From: Thermococcus celericrescens
Lineage (GTDB): Archaea > Methanobacteriota_B > Thermococci > Thermococcales > Thermococcaceae
Length of the DNA stretch: 64,000 bases
Direction: 5' to 3'
NCBI RefSeq assembly: GCF_001484195.1
Contig: NZ_LLYW01000035.1
Span: 59,678-123,677 of the forward strand
Both the position numbers and the translations under genes were made by a program. Of this stretch, positions 1-7,898 are shown piece after piece. Numbering within the stretch: position 1 is the stretch's first letter; the number at the start of each line of letters is the position of its first letter. Under the pieces are notes generated by a model, which worked only from the letters and a program-made list of their open reading frames with translations, was not told the origin of the DNA and ran no database searches.

Positions 1-1
1 G

Positions 2-562
2 GAGATAGTCCGGATGAGCGGGGATACGATAAAGGCCCTGCACAGGGGGGAGGTTGAGGAGGCGGAGAAACGGCTGAGACTCGTCCGCGAGAAGGTTGAG
101 GAGCTGAGGAGGAAGCTGAAGGACCATCCCGACCTTTACCACACCGGCTACGTCCAGAGCGCCCACCAGGAGTTCGTTGAGGCCAGCCTGTTCTTCGCGT
201 ACATGACCGGGGAGGACTATCCCTCGCCCGGAAGGCTGGGCGTGCCCCACGCCGACTACGCCCTCGGTATCGGTGACTTCATCGGTGAGCTCAGGAGACA
301 CTTCCTGCTGCTCCTCCTCGACGGTAACCTCGAAGAGGCGGAGAGAACCTACCGCACCATGGAGAAGACCTACGAGGAGCTGATGACGCTGGAGTATCCA
401 AAGGGGCTCGTGAACGTAAGGGGAAAGCAGGACCAGGCACGGAACATCCTTGAAAGGACCCTCGAAGACCTCATGAGGGCAAAGCTGAGCAGGAGTCTGG
501 AGACAAAGCTCGACCTTGCGGCCGGGGCGCTGGAAAAACGAAAAGACGGAACAAACCAATGA
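2..562 (+). CDS. Translin family protein (5' end outside the window)
   Basis: The frame is open from base 2 (Glu-Ile-Val-Arg before the Met at 14), so the true start probably lies left of the window and the entry is partial. The visible part is 182 residues and almost wholly alpha-helical. Charged N-terminal helices (EEAEKRLRLVREKVEELRRK) are followed by YHTGYVQSAHQEFVEA, then DYALGIGDFIGELRRHFLLLLLDG, the helix typical of archaeal translin-like proteins, and a helical hairpin with heptad-like charge at the end. Translins are oligomeric single-stranded RNA/DNA-binding proteins, and the cellular role in archaea is not settled. The stop lies 33 bp before the endonuclease V start on the same strand. 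The family call rests on recognition of this pattern, not on an alignment. Confidence 0.75.
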   Translation, partial: EIVRMSGDTIKALHRGEVEEAEKRLRLVREKVEELRRKLKDHPDLYHTGYVQSAHQEFVEASLFFAYMTGEDYPSPGRLGVPHADYALGIGDFIGELRRHFLLLLLDGNLEEAERTYRTMEKTYEELMTLEYPKGLVNVRGKQDQARNILERTLEDLMRAKLSRSLETKLDLAAGALEKRKDGTNQ

Positions 563-595
563 AACAATTACATAAAAACATAATTCGGTGATTAT

Positions 596-1171
596 GTGAT
601 TGTCGAATTACAGAAAAAACTTGAGCAGGTCGCCGCGGTCCAGGCAAAACTCGCCGGAAGGGTCGTGGAGATACCCGTTGATTCCGGCAGTGTACGGGTT
701 GTCGCCGCCGTGGACGTGTCGTATAGGAAAAACATGGCGAGGGCGGCCCTAGTTCTCTGCACCTTTCCGGACTGCAAGGTTCTGGGATCAAAAACGGCCG
801 TGGTTGATGTCACGTTCCCGTACATTCCCACATATTTTTTCCTGAGAGAAACCAGGCCGGTTCTCATGGTGCTCCGTGGTGAGGAATTCGATGTTCTCCT
901 CGTCGAAGGACACGGAAGGGCGCACCCGCGCGGCTACGGACTGGCCTCCCACATCGGTCTGCTGATCGGACGGCCAACCATAGGCGTTGCCAAGGGGCCC
1001 CTGAGGGGTGCGCCGGAGGGCTCGTTCAGACGGGTGGGAAAAGCTTATGTAAGCGTCGGCCATTTAATCGACTTGGAATCCGCGGTGAGAATCGTCGAGC
1101 CGCTGCTCGAGGGGGGTTATCCCAAACCGCTCAGGCTCGCTGACAGACTGTCGAAGAGGGAAACGCTATGA
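596..1171 (+). CDS. nfi: Endonuclease V
   Basis: Deoxyinosine 3' endonuclease: it cuts the second phosphodiester bond 3' of hypoxanthine, a base that forms by adenine deamination and is expected to be frequent at high temperature. The 191-residue length fits the family. Visible hallmarks are DVSY near residue 40 (first catalytic Asp), the [11 protein letters not shown] strand-helix that carries the YIPxxLxxRE-like signature, and [19 protein letters not shown] (about 101-120) with the conserved Asp/Glu and His region, then the GVAK turn. The start is a GTG at 596 placed just after GGTGATT. The ATG at 594 overlaps it but is followed at once by TGA, so it cannot be used. The 3' end overlaps the riboflavin kinase start by 4 bp (ATGA), so the two are probably translationally coupled. 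Confidence 0.92.
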   Translation: MIVELQKKLEQVAAVQAKLAGRVVEIPVDSGSVRVVAAVDVSYRKNMARAALVLCTFPDCKVLGSKTAVVDVTFPYIPTYFFLRETRPVLMVLRGEEFDVLLVEGHGRAHPRGYGLASHIGLLIGRPTIGVAKGPLRGAPEGSFRRVGKAYVSVGHLIDLESAVRIVEPLLEGGYPKPLRLADRLSKRETL

Positions 1172-1806
1172 AGAGGATAAAACTGCTCATCCTGCTGGCC
1201 AGAAGGGGAGCTATTGGAGAGAAGGTCAAGGTGACACTGAGGGATCTGGGCGATGAGCTCGGGGTTTCCCCACAGTCCGTTCTGAGGCTCCTCGAGGACA
1301 TGGAGGGGGAGGGATTCATAGAAAAGTCCGTCGAGGGGAAGAAAACCTACGTCGAGATAAGCCCCAACGGCCTGGCCTTTCTGGAGGAACTCTGCGATGC
1401 CATATCGGGCGTCCTTTACAACGGCGTTATAATCGGCGAGGTCATCTCAGGAATAGGGGAGGGGGCGTATTACGTAAGGCAGTACTCCCAGCTGATCGAG
1501 GAGTACCTGGGCTTCAAGCCGTACCCTGGAACGCTGAATATCCGCGTTATCTTCCCAAGGACTGTATTCGATGCCCTCTGCGGCGTCAGGCCGGTCATCC
1601 TTCCGGGATTCGTAAAGGATGGGAGGACCTTCGGGGACGTCAAAGCATACCGGGTTAGGATAGGGGACGCCGAGGGTGCAATAGTTATCCCCTCGCGGAC
1701 GGTCCATCCACCGAAGATAGCGGAAATAGTGGCCCCTATCTACCTCAGGGAGAAGCTGAACCTTCAGGACGGCTCAAAGATAACGATAAAGGTCGTGAAA
1801 TCATGA
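1168..1806 (+). CDS. ribK: CTP-dependent riboflavin kinase with N-terminal winged helix
   Basis: Phosphorylates riboflavin to FMN using CTP, the archaeal route to flavin cofactors. There are two modules. Residues 1-75 form a MarR/ArsR-like winged helix ([22 protein letters not shown] is the recognition segment). Residues 78-212 form the RibK barrel, with [18 protein letters not shown] (nucleotide-binding turn), [13 protein letters not shown] (riboflavin contact loop) and the C-terminal [16 protein letters not shown]. The 212-residue size matches the HTH-fused archaeal form; the shorter form lacks the HTH. It sits between nfi and a membrane protein gene with 4-bp overlaps on both sides, so the three are probably one transcript. 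Flavin supply is relevant to the flavoproteins in the 11-33 kb hydrogenase region, but no direct link is visible. Confidence 0.93.
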   Translation: MKRIKLLILLARRGAIGEKVKVTLRDLGDELGVSPQSVLRLLEDMEGEGFIEKSVEGKKTYVEISPNGLAFLEELCDAISGVLYNGVIIGEVISGIGEGAYYVRQYSQLIEEYLGFKPYPGTLNIRVIFPRTVFDALCGVRPVILPGFVKDGRTFGDVKAYRVRIGDAEGAIVIPSRTVHPPKIAEIVAPIYLREKLNLQDGSKITIKVVKS

Positions 1807-2339
1807 ACCCGCGGGATGTAAATTGGAGGTCGCTCCTTGCCTGGGCGGGGGTGGGTTCGTTCATAGGCTTTGCGGTAGCAGTGGCCATGTACTCGCCCAG
1901 GGCCGGAAACGAGGGGTTCGTGTATCTGATATACATCGGCCTGCTCGCGGGAGCCCTGCTGAGCCTCAGATACCCCGTTAACGTCAGGGCCTCCGCCTAC
2001 GCGTTCCCCATGGGTTTCCTAGCCACTTCCCTGCTGGCGGGTCTGTGGACGGTAAGGGACGTCGGCCCCTCGGGGGCGTACGCATTCATAGCCGTTGTCA
2101 TGGCGGCCATGATGATTGTGGGTCCCTCCAGCTACCTGGACATGTTCCTCGTCCCGCTCGGCTACTTCGGCGGCTTCGCCGTGGCAATGCTGGCCTTCAA
2201 AGGGTACGAACCCCTCCAGGGCACCGAGGGGGCCGTTGCGAGCCTGTTTGTTGTCGGGGTCATGGGGGCAGTGCTGGCCTTCTTCGCGGTATTTGCGAGG
2301 TGGGCCTTTGAGGTGGCCAGGAGCATTCCGAGGAGGTAA
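1803..2339 (+). CDS. Polytopic membrane protein of unknown function
   Basis: A 178-residue, strongly hydrophobic protein with about six predicted membrane segments: roughly residues 13-30, 39-56, 65-82, 90-108, 115-131 and 142-165. The tail is basic (ARSIPRR). It starts with an ATG inside the ribK stop (ATGA overlap), so it is translationally coupled to ribK. I recognise no catalytic or transport motif. The coupling to riboflavin kinase is the only clue; a flavin or small-molecule transport role would be a guess. Confidence 0.7.
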   Translation: MNPRDVNWRSLLAWAGVGSFIGFAVAVAMYSPRAGNEGFVYLIYIGLLAGALLSLRYPVNVRASAYAFPMGFLATSLLAGLWTVRDVGPSGAYAFIAVVMAAMMIVGPSSYLDMFLVPLGYFGGFAVAMLAFKGYEPLQGTEGAVASLFVVGVMGAVLAFFAVFARWAFEVARSIPRR

Positions 2340-2380
2340 CGTTTAAATACGTCCACCGACAACCTATTCCGGTGATTAAA

Positions 2381-2590
2381 ATGGTGATGCGCCTCTCAAA
2401 GCTCTACGGGAAGCAGATATACAACACCAAGGGCTACTACGTCGGCTACGTCGACGAGATTCTGATCGATGTTGACAGGGGCCAGGGAAAGGTGCTAGCC
2501 CTTGGACTGCCGGGTGAAAAGGTCGGCGTGCCCTACAACAGGGTTACCGCGATAGGTGATATAATACTCGTAAAGGCAAAAGAAGAGTGA
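2381..2590 (+). CDS. Small PRC-barrel domain protein
   Basis: A 69-residue protein made of a single PRC-barrel: MRLSKLYGKQIYNTKGYYVGYVDEILIDVDRGQG is the first half (beta-hairpin with the VGxVxDI-like strand), and GLPGEKVGVPYNRVTAIGDIILVKAKEE the second. PRC-barrels in archaea are RNA/protein-associated adaptor domains such as those in RimM and CdvA; no specific role is claimed. A GTG at 2372 would extend the frame, but it lies inside GGTGATT (2371-2377), which is better read as the ribosome-binding site for ATG 2381 (an ATG at 2387 is also possible). A TATA-like TTTAAATA at 2342-2349 lies about 32 bp before the start, so the leader must be very short. The gene converges directly on the next one, with stops abutting at 2590/2591. 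Confidence 0.85.
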   Translation: MVMRLSKLYGKQIYNTKGYYVGYVDEILIDVDRGQGKVLALGLPGEKVGVPYNRVTAIGDIILVKAKEE

Positions 2591-4054
2591 TCAGCCTTCT
2601 TTAACTTTTAGCGCATCGAGGAACTTCTCCGTTATGGCTTCCTCCGCCAGCCTGAGGAGCGAGCCCTTGTCCTTGGCGAGCTTGAAGATTCCAAGCGGGA
2701 TTCTCGCCCCGCCCGACTGGGAGTGGCCGCCACCACTGCCGATGTCGCCGAAGGCCTCCCTGAGGACCGCCCCGATGTTCACCCTGACGTCGCGGGTCCT
2801 GGCGGAAATCTCTATTCTGTCGTCCACTATGCCGAAGACGAGGACCGTGGTTATGCCCTCCAGGCGGAGGAGGAAGTCGGCTGACTCCGCTATGGCGTCG
2901 CGGTTGGTGATGAAGCCCACGTTGCTGACGACAACGTTCTTGTAGATGCGCCTGTTCATTATTGCCTTCGCCAGTATCTCGGCTGTCTCGGTGCTTATGT
3001 CCGGGTGCTCTATCTTGTCAAGGAGCTCGTAGTCCACCTTGCCCGCCAGGAACTCGATGGCCTTGAGGTCGATGTGGCTCAGCTTGGAGAACTTCTTGGT
3101 GTCGATGTAAATGCCGTAGAAGAGGGCAGTGGCCATGAGGGGGGACAGGGAGATGTTGAGCATTCTGAGGTACTCGGCGAGGATCGCGGCGGAGGAGTAA
3201 ACATCGGGCCGTATGTCGAGGAAAGCGTCCTCCGGGATGAGCTCCTGAAGGTGCTGGAGTATCTGGTGGTGGTCGATGAGTATCTTTATCTTCTTGTAAT
3301 CGGACTGATCAAGCGTCGTGAGGTTGCCGTTGGGCTGGCAGTCCACGAGGGCTATGAAGGGGTAGCGCTTCAGCTCGTAGGAACCCCTGGAGACCTTCCT
3401 GAGATCGATGCCGAGAAGGTTCACGAAAGCCCTGTTCTCGTGGTGGGCTATCTCGCCGCCGTAGACTATCTGGGTCTTGAAGCCGAGGGTCTGGGCTATG
3501 ACGCTCAGGGCGGTCGCACTGGCTATTGCGTCCGGGTCGGGGTTGTCGTGCATGACTATCAGAAGGGAGTCTGTCTGATTCCTGAGCTCCTTGAGCTTCC
3601 TGACGAGGAGGTTAGCGTTTTTCCGCTCGCCGATCCTCTCGACCGTTCTGATGAGGGCATCCTTCAAGGCGTTCCTGGGCGAGACGGCGTAGTCAACCTT
3701 AACCTCCGCCTCGTACTCCTCGTTTATCTGGGAGACGAGGTCATCGAGGCCAACATCGTCGGGAAGAACCGTAACGATAGGCACGTCTTTGTTGTTGGTC
3801 CTTATCACGTAGACGGTTTTTCTGAGTACATCAACGTTCATGGTGGTGATTATGACGAGTTCGGCTTTGTCAACGCCGGCCTTCAGGAGGGTGGCGGTGT
3901 ATGAAAAGTCCCCGTTGATGACATGGAAACCGCTCTCCTCAAGGGCCTTGGCGCGGATTTCATCCTTCTCTATCACCGCCACCTCAAACTCTCCCCTAAG
4001 TGATTCTGCTATCGCGCGGCCGATTGCCCCGCCTCCTAGTACCAGCACCCGCAT
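2591..4054 (-). CDS. TrkA-N (RCK) plus DHH phosphoesterase fusion protein
   Basis: A 487-residue, three-part protein. Residues 1-125 are a Rossmann RCK/TrkA-N domain (MRVLVLGGGAIGRAIAESL, GxGxxG), then a linker. From about 170 a DHH phosphoesterase domain carries LLIVMHDNPDPDAIASATAL (metal-binding D and H) and LIDHHQ. The C-terminal DHHA1 domain has GSGGGHSQSGGARIP. This fits archaeal proteins annotated as bifunctional DHH/NAD-binding proteins related to NrnA and cyclic-dinucleotide phosphodiesterases; the real substrate is unknown. The frame could begin at 4075, but the strong GGTGGGG site and the GxGxxG strand place the start at ATG 4054. It diverges from the next gene. GTATTTAAACATT just upstream on this strand is its likely TATA element. 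Confidence 0.85.
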   Translation of the reverse strand: MRVLVLGGGAIGRAIAESLRGEFEVAVIEKDEIRAKALEESGFHVINGDFSYTATLLKAGVDKAELVIITTMNVDVLRKTVYVIRTNNKDVPIVTVLPDDVGLDDLVSQINEEYEAEVKVDYAVSPRNALKDALIRTVERIGERKNANLLVRKLKELRNQTDSLLIVMHDNPDPDAIASATALSVIAQTLGFKTQIVYGGEIAHHENRAFVNLLGIDLRKVSRGSYELKRYPFIALVDCQPNGNLTTLDQSDYKKIKILIDHHQILQHLQELIPEDAFLDIRPDVYSSAAILAEYLRMLNISLSPLMATALFYGIYIDTKKFSKLSHIDLKAIEFLAGKVDYELLDKIEHPDISTETAEILAKAIMNRRIYKNVVVSNVGFITNRDAIAESADFLLRLEGITTVLVFGIVDDRIEISARTRDVRVNIGAVLREAFGDIGSGGGHSQSGGARIPLGIFKLAKDKGSLLRLAEEAITEKFLDALKVKEG

Positions 4055-4169
4055 GTTCCCCACCTTTTTGCACAATAATGTTTAAATACAAGCGCCAATA
4101 TACTAGGACGGTGAATTCCTCTTGGGATTTTTTTTGGCTGAAGGATATATATAGCTAATGGTGATGAAT

Positions 4170-5885
4170 ATGCAGCTGCCAGACAAGGGGCCACTCATGG
4201 AAAACGTGGTAGCAACCTCTGCGGGGGAACTGGGAGCGCTCGTTCAGAAGGCGCTTTCCCAGGGCAACGGAGCTTTTCTGAAGATATTCGCCAGGGGTAC
4301 CGAGGGTAAATACTACATAACCGTCCTCATTGACAGGTCAAAGGTGCTCGCAGCTGAGTGTCTCGTGGTTGACACGAAGCAGAATCTATCTGGAGAGGAA
4401 GCAATCAGAGTGCTGAACTCACTCGTTGGAAGACCCATGGTCGTTGACGTTTATACCCTTGACGAACTCGAGCTCAAACTATCCTTGGCAGATAACGTCG
4501 ATGTTTACGCTCAGACCCCAAAAGTCCCGCTGGACGAGCTGTTCAAAGCTCCCAGCGAGGGACCTCCCGCAGAACCCGCGAAGAAGGGGAAACCCGTTGA
4601 GAAGAGGGCAGCAATGGCAGCAACGGCGGAAGCCGCGGTGACCTCCCAGGCCACGCCCGAGCCGCAGCCCCTGGCGGTGGAGGTGGAAAAGCCCAAGCCC
4701 GCCTCGACCCCTGCGGGGAAGCCCGAGGTTGTGGTCAACCTGACCGGTGGGAGCATACCTGAGAAGGCATTCCAGGTCTACGCGGAGGACCTCCTCAAGG
4801 AGGCCAAGAAGATAAAGGGCCTTACGATAAACAGAATAGAGTTCGACGCCAACGTGGGAGAGGGCGTTGTCTATCTCAACGTCCACATCTACGGAAACTC
4901 CACCGGCGACTCAAGGGACATAGAGGTGGCAGAGAGGAGGATGCTCCACGCCGTCAGCAAGTACGCTCCCGTTCTCCTCAGAGAGGCCGAGACAAAGCCA
5001 ATAATTAGGGATGTTGGCATAATCATCGACGGCCAGGAGCTCAAGCCCCAGGAGATAGTGGACAGGGACAAGAAGAAGACCGGCAACGTCACAAAGGACG
5101 GAAAAATCTCACTGTCCGTTCTCGAAGATGTGTGGCCGTACTTCAGCGCCTACGCAAGGACCGTCGTGACGGAGATAGAGAGCGTGGGGATAAAGATAGA
5201 CAAGGCCCACTTTGACATCAGGGGAAGGAAGGAGTTCGAGATAAACCTCTCCCTTGTGGTTGAGACTGGCATGGCTAGAGACTCCGTCCAGAGAATGGTC
5301 AAAGACATCCTGAATAGGCACGCGAAGGAGCTTGGAAGGAGTCTGAAGCGTTACATAACCGTCCACAACATAGAAGTTGAGACGGTGTCAAAGGCAAGCG
5401 TTTCAGGTTCTGCAGCTGCCCCCGTGGCCGGCGAGACCAGCGGCAAGGCCGCGGAGATAATCGCCAAGAAGGAGCTCCTTGAGAAGGAGGTCGAACAGCT
5501 CCTGAAGCAGGCGGGAATAGACGAGCTCTCCGCCCTCACAGAGGAAAAGAAGAAGGAAAGCGAGGAAACGATGCTGAAGAGCCGCATAGAGCCCGCAGTG
5601 GAGACCCTCAAGAACAGGATTCACGCGGAGCTTAAGCTCGTCCCGCGCGTCACGTTCAAGTGGCTCAAGCTCAATCATGAAATAAGAAGTTCCACGGTCT
5701 ACGTTGATATCGAGGCCAGCTTCCTCAGGGAAAACGTTGGGGGCCTCTTCGGCTCGTTTTCTGGGGTCTCCGACGAGAAAATAAAGCAGGACATAGCGAC
5801 AACAATTCAGCGGGTCATCAAGGACGTGTCCAGGGAGTACGGGATTGCACTCAACCTGAGGAAATTGAACGTGGTCATCCGCTGA
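4170..5885 (+). CDS. DUF2226-like protein with three C-terminal repeats
   Basis: About 571 residues. The N-terminal part (1-125) resembles archaeal DUF2226: ATSAGELGALVQKALSQGNG, then GKYYITVLIDRSKVLAAECL and GEEAIRVLNSL. A Pro/Ala/Lys-rich linker follows (about 130-185). The rest is three divergent copies of one alpha/beta unit of 90-100 residues, starting near 190, 310 and 465. Each runs helix, F/L-rich strand pair, long helix, then a closing strand such as IRDVGIII, VHNIEVETV or LRKLNVVIR. A charged coiled-coil-like stretch (KKELLEKEVEQLLKQAG) precedes the last copy. Nothing indicates secretion. The start was taken at ATG 4170 because GGTGAT at 4160-4165 fits it; in-frame ATGs at 4158 and 4164 are alternatives. 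Function is unknown. Confidence 0.65.
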   Translation: MQLPDKGPLMENVVATSAGELGALVQKALSQGNGAFLKIFARGTEGKYYITVLIDRSKVLAAECLVVDTKQNLSGEEAIRVLNSLVGRPMVVDVYTLDELELKLSLADNVDVYAQTPKVPLDELFKAPSEGPPAEPAKKGKPVEKRAAMAATAEAAVTSQATPEPQPLAVEVEKPKPASTPAGKPEVVVNLTGGSIPEKAFQVYAEDLLKEAKKIKGLTINRIEFDANVGEGVVYLNVHIYGNSTGDSRDIEVAERRMLHAVSKYAPVLLREAETKPIIRDVGIIIDGQELKPQEIVDRDKKKTGNVTKDGKISLSVLEDVWPYFSAYARTVVTEIESVGIKIDKAHFDIRGRKEFEINLSLVVETGMARDSVQRMVKDILNRHAKELGRSLKRYITVHNIEVETVSKASVSGSAAAPVAGETSGKAAEIIAKKELLEKEVEQLLKQAGIDELSALTEEKKKESEETMLKSRIEPAVETLKNRIHAELKLVPRVTFKWLKLNHEIRSSTVYVDIEASFLRENVGGLFGSFSGVSDEKIKQDIATTIQRVIKDVSREYGIALNLRKLNVVIR

Positions 5886-5904
5886 TTCCTTTTTTCTATT
5901 GCAT

Positions 5905-5970
5905 TAAACGAATCAGCACTCAAGATCGTCATCATCCTGACGTCAGATATGCCGAGGTCATCATCCGTTC
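5905..5970 (-). ncRNA. C/D box sRNA (2'-O-methylation guide), minus strand
   Basis: On the minus strand: box C ATGATGA (5964-5958), an 11-nt guide (5957-5947), box D' CTGA (5946-5943), a 7-nt spacer, box C' ATGATGA (5935-5929), a 12-nt guide (5928-5917) and box D CTGA (5916-5913). Perfect C and C' boxes with 11- and 12-nt guides are the standard archaeal layout (L7Ae-Nop5-fibrillarin). Weak complementarity flanks the outer boxes, so the exact ends are estimated. Targets were not assigned. The RNA lies between convergent/tandem protein genes in otherwise empty DNA (5886-6059). Confidence 0.8.
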
Positions 5971-6059
5971 CAATTCCGCGGGAGGTTTAATAACTTTGCC
6001 GGCATTTCGTCGAGCATCTAAACGTTAAGCTTTTAAGCTAACTGTACCACCCCATCAAC

Positions 6060-6929
6060 ATGGACACCCTAATCCTCGGAGTTCTGGCGGCGCTGGCATC
6101 GGCCTTCTCGTGGGCGGCATCGACGGTACTGATAAAGGCAGGAATGCAGGACAAGAGCCCGGTGGCGGCCAACATATTCCGCCTCTACGCCGTCTCGGTG
6201 ATGTTCGCGGTCATCTTCCTGATAAACGGCACCTTCTCGAAGGTCGCCGGCCTGTCGCCGAAGCTGCTCGCGGTGGCCTTCGTCTCCGGGGCCTTCGGCT
6301 TCGTCATAGGTGACTACTTCTACCTCAACGCTCTCAAGATGATGGGCGTCTCAAGAACCGTCCCGATAACCTCCACCTACCCGCTGTGGGCCATACTGTG
6401 GGCATTCCTCTTTCTCGGGAGAGATGTAAGCGCCCAGATAATAGTGGGCGCCGCACTGGTGGTTTCCGCGATAGTGGTCGTGAGGAAGGCGGAGGAGGAA
6501 GAGAAGATAAACCCCAGAGGCTTTCTCTTCGCTATCTTGGCCCCAATCTCCTGGAGCTTCGCGATACTCACCATGGACTGGCTCACCGGTTACGTGGACG
6601 TGCTCACGCTCGCGGGGATAAGAATGATGTTCGCGGCCCTGGCCGTGTCGCTGTTCCTGCCGAGGTACGCGGGTGAGCTGAGGAGGATAACCCTTCGGGA
6701 AACGCTCCTCCTGACCGGCGCCGCGGCCACCGGCCTGCTCCTGGGCCAGTATCTCTTCGTTTACTCGATAAATCTCGTGGGCTCCCAGATATCGGCCCCC
6801 GTTTCGGCCATAAATCCCATAATAGCCTCCACCCTGGCGATACTGATCCTCAAGGAGCCGCCCAACAGGAAGATACTCGAAGGACTGATTCTGGCGGTGC
6901 TGGGTGTCATACTAATCTCCACCGGCTGA
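6060..6929 (+). CDS. EamA/DMT-family transporter
   Basis: A 289-residue integral membrane protein with ten predicted helices, built from two EamA halves of five helices each (about 1-140 and 150-289). Each half contains the family pattern of a small-residue first helix (ALASAFSWAASTVLIKAG and FAILAPISWSFAILTMDW), a GDYFYLNALKMMGVSRTVPI/GQYLFVYSINLVGSQISAPV motif and a P..A..A.L.L.E/GR closing helix. The cytosolic loop between halves is charged (RKAEEEEKINP). The family exports amino acids, nucleobases or other small metabolites; the substrate cannot be read from sequence. It is a single gene, with TTTTAAGCT-like promoter DNA 25-30 bp upstream and a guide RNA gene downstream. Confidence 0.9.
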   Translation: MDTLILGVLAALASAFSWAASTVLIKAGMQDKSPVAANIFRLYAVSVMFAVIFLINGTFSKVAGLSPKLLAVAFVSGAFGFVIGDYFYLNALKMMGVSRTVPITSTYPLWAILWAFLFLGRDVSAQIIVGAALVVSAIVVVRKAEEEEKINPRGFLFAILAPISWSFAILTMDWLTGYVDVLTLAGIRMMFAALAVSLFLPRYAGELRRITLRETLLLTGAAATGLLLGQYLFVYSINLVGSQISAPVSAINPIIASTLAILILKEPPNRKILEGLILAVLGVILISTG

Positions 6930-6996
6930 GGCTCAGGTTTTTAAGGTGGTCGGCCATAGAACAAATCGCCGACAGTGAGGGGACAATCGTCTCCTC

Positions 6997-7129
6997 ATGG
7001 GCTCGGTCAACCCGCCTCCGCGAGGTATCGGGTTCCGTGAGCGGAGCGTGCTCACGCCGAGCCCACAGGGCCGGGAGCATCCACCCGCGCGAGCGAATGA
7101 ACGCGGGCCTCTGTACCCGGCCCACAATT
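6997..7129 (+). ncRNA. Two-hairpin H/ACA box guide RNA
   Basis: Two successive hairpins each end in ACA. Hairpin 1: basal stem GGGCTCGG (6999-7006) with CCGAGCCC (7057-7064), then ACA 7065-7067. Its upper stem is CTCCGC (7016-7021) with GCGGAG (7041-7046), and a kink-turn-like GAGG/CCGTGA apical region lies inside it. Hairpin 2: GGGCCGGG (7068-7075) with CCCGGCCC (7116-7123), then ACA 7124-7126. Its upper stem is CCCGCG (7084-7089) with CGCGGG (7102-7107), capped by a CGAGCGAATGAA k-loop. The internal loops 7007-7015/7047-7056 and 7076-7083/7108-7115 would be the pseudouridylation pockets. TTTTTAAGG at 6938-6946 is a plausible TATA box. A further stem (6976-6980/6993-6997) lies 5' and lacks an ACA. 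Targets were not assigned. Confidence 0.85.
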
Positions 7130-7208
7130 CGATGCACTTCTGAGGAAGGCTTATAACCGGGAGGGCTGGAGTTAGTTTCCGAGAAGCCGACATAATCGGT
7201 GGTTATTT

Positions 7209-7781
7209 ATGGTGATAATTCCCCGACCGATAGAACCACAGGAGATAAGGCGAATTCGCAAGGAGCTCGGAATAACCCAGGAGGAGCTGGCCGAGAAGGC
7301 AGGGGTTACGCAGGCTTACATCGCCAAGCTGGAGACCGGCAAAGTGGACCCGCGACTCTCGACCTTCAACCGAATCCTCCAGGCCCTGCTCGAGTGCAAG
7401 AGGGCCCAGCTCACCGCCAGGGACGTCATGTCATCCCCGGTTCTCTCAGTCAAACCCTACGACAGCGTTGAGAACGTCATAAAGCTCATGAACAAACACA
7501 ACATATCCCAGATCCCGGTCATAGCGGGCAACAAGGTGGTGGGTTCCGTCACGGAGAGAACCCTCGTCAGGCAGAGCCTCGAGTACGAGGACATCTACGA
7601 CCACAAGGTCATGGAGGTCATGGAGGAGCCGTTTCCGATAGTGAACGAGGACGAGGACCTGGAGGTCGTCAAGTACCTCCTGGAGGAGCACCCCGCTGTT
7701 CTCGTCCAGAACAGGGAGGGCAGGATAACCGGCATCATCACGAGGGTGGACATATTCAGGATAGGGAAAGGCCGCGACTGA
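7209..7781 (+). CDS. XRE-type HTH regulator with two CBS domains
   Basis: 190 residues. Residues 8-65 are a Cro/CI-type helix-turn-helix (IRRIRKELGITQEELAEKAGVTQAYIAKLETGKVDP). Residues 70-188 are a CBS pair (ARDVMSSPVLSVKPYDSVENVIKLM, then a second copy with VMEVMEEPFPIVNEDEDL and GIITRVDIFRI). CBS pairs bind adenosyl ligands such as AMP, ATP or SAM, so this is presumably a ligand-responsive transcription factor; neither ligand nor operators can be read here. The start ATG is preceded by GGTGGTT at 7198-7204. It stands alone between the H/ACA RNA gene and the substrate-binding lipoprotein gene, whose own TATA (TTTATATA near 7847) lies between them. Confidence 0.9.
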   Translation: MVIIPRPIEPQEIRRIRKELGITQEELAEKAGVTQAYIAKLETGKVDPRLSTFNRILQALLECKRAQLTARDVMSSPVLSVKPYDSVENVIKLMNKHNISQIPVIAGNKVVGSVTERTLVRQSLEYEDIYDHKVMEVMEEPFPIVNEDEDLEVVKYLLEEHPAVLVQNREGRITGIITRVDIFRIGKGRD

Positions 7782-7898
7782 GTTCCCCGCCCGGCAGTCC
7801 TTTGCATTCCCCTCTTCTAACCTCCGTGGCAAAAATATCCAACAAGTTTATATACCCCCGGCCCAACCATCAGTGGACAAATAATCCAGGTGGTTGGA

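Noticed and set aside
3005..3904. 299-codon plus-strand open frame
   Set aside because: Antisense of the RCK/DHH gene, whose motifs are clear on the other strand; the opposite frame has no recognisable domain and poor composition.
6907..7193. Minus-strand open frames over the H/ACA RNA
   Set aside because: They reflect GC-rich RNA stems; two ACA-terminated hairpins explain the sequence better than a protein.
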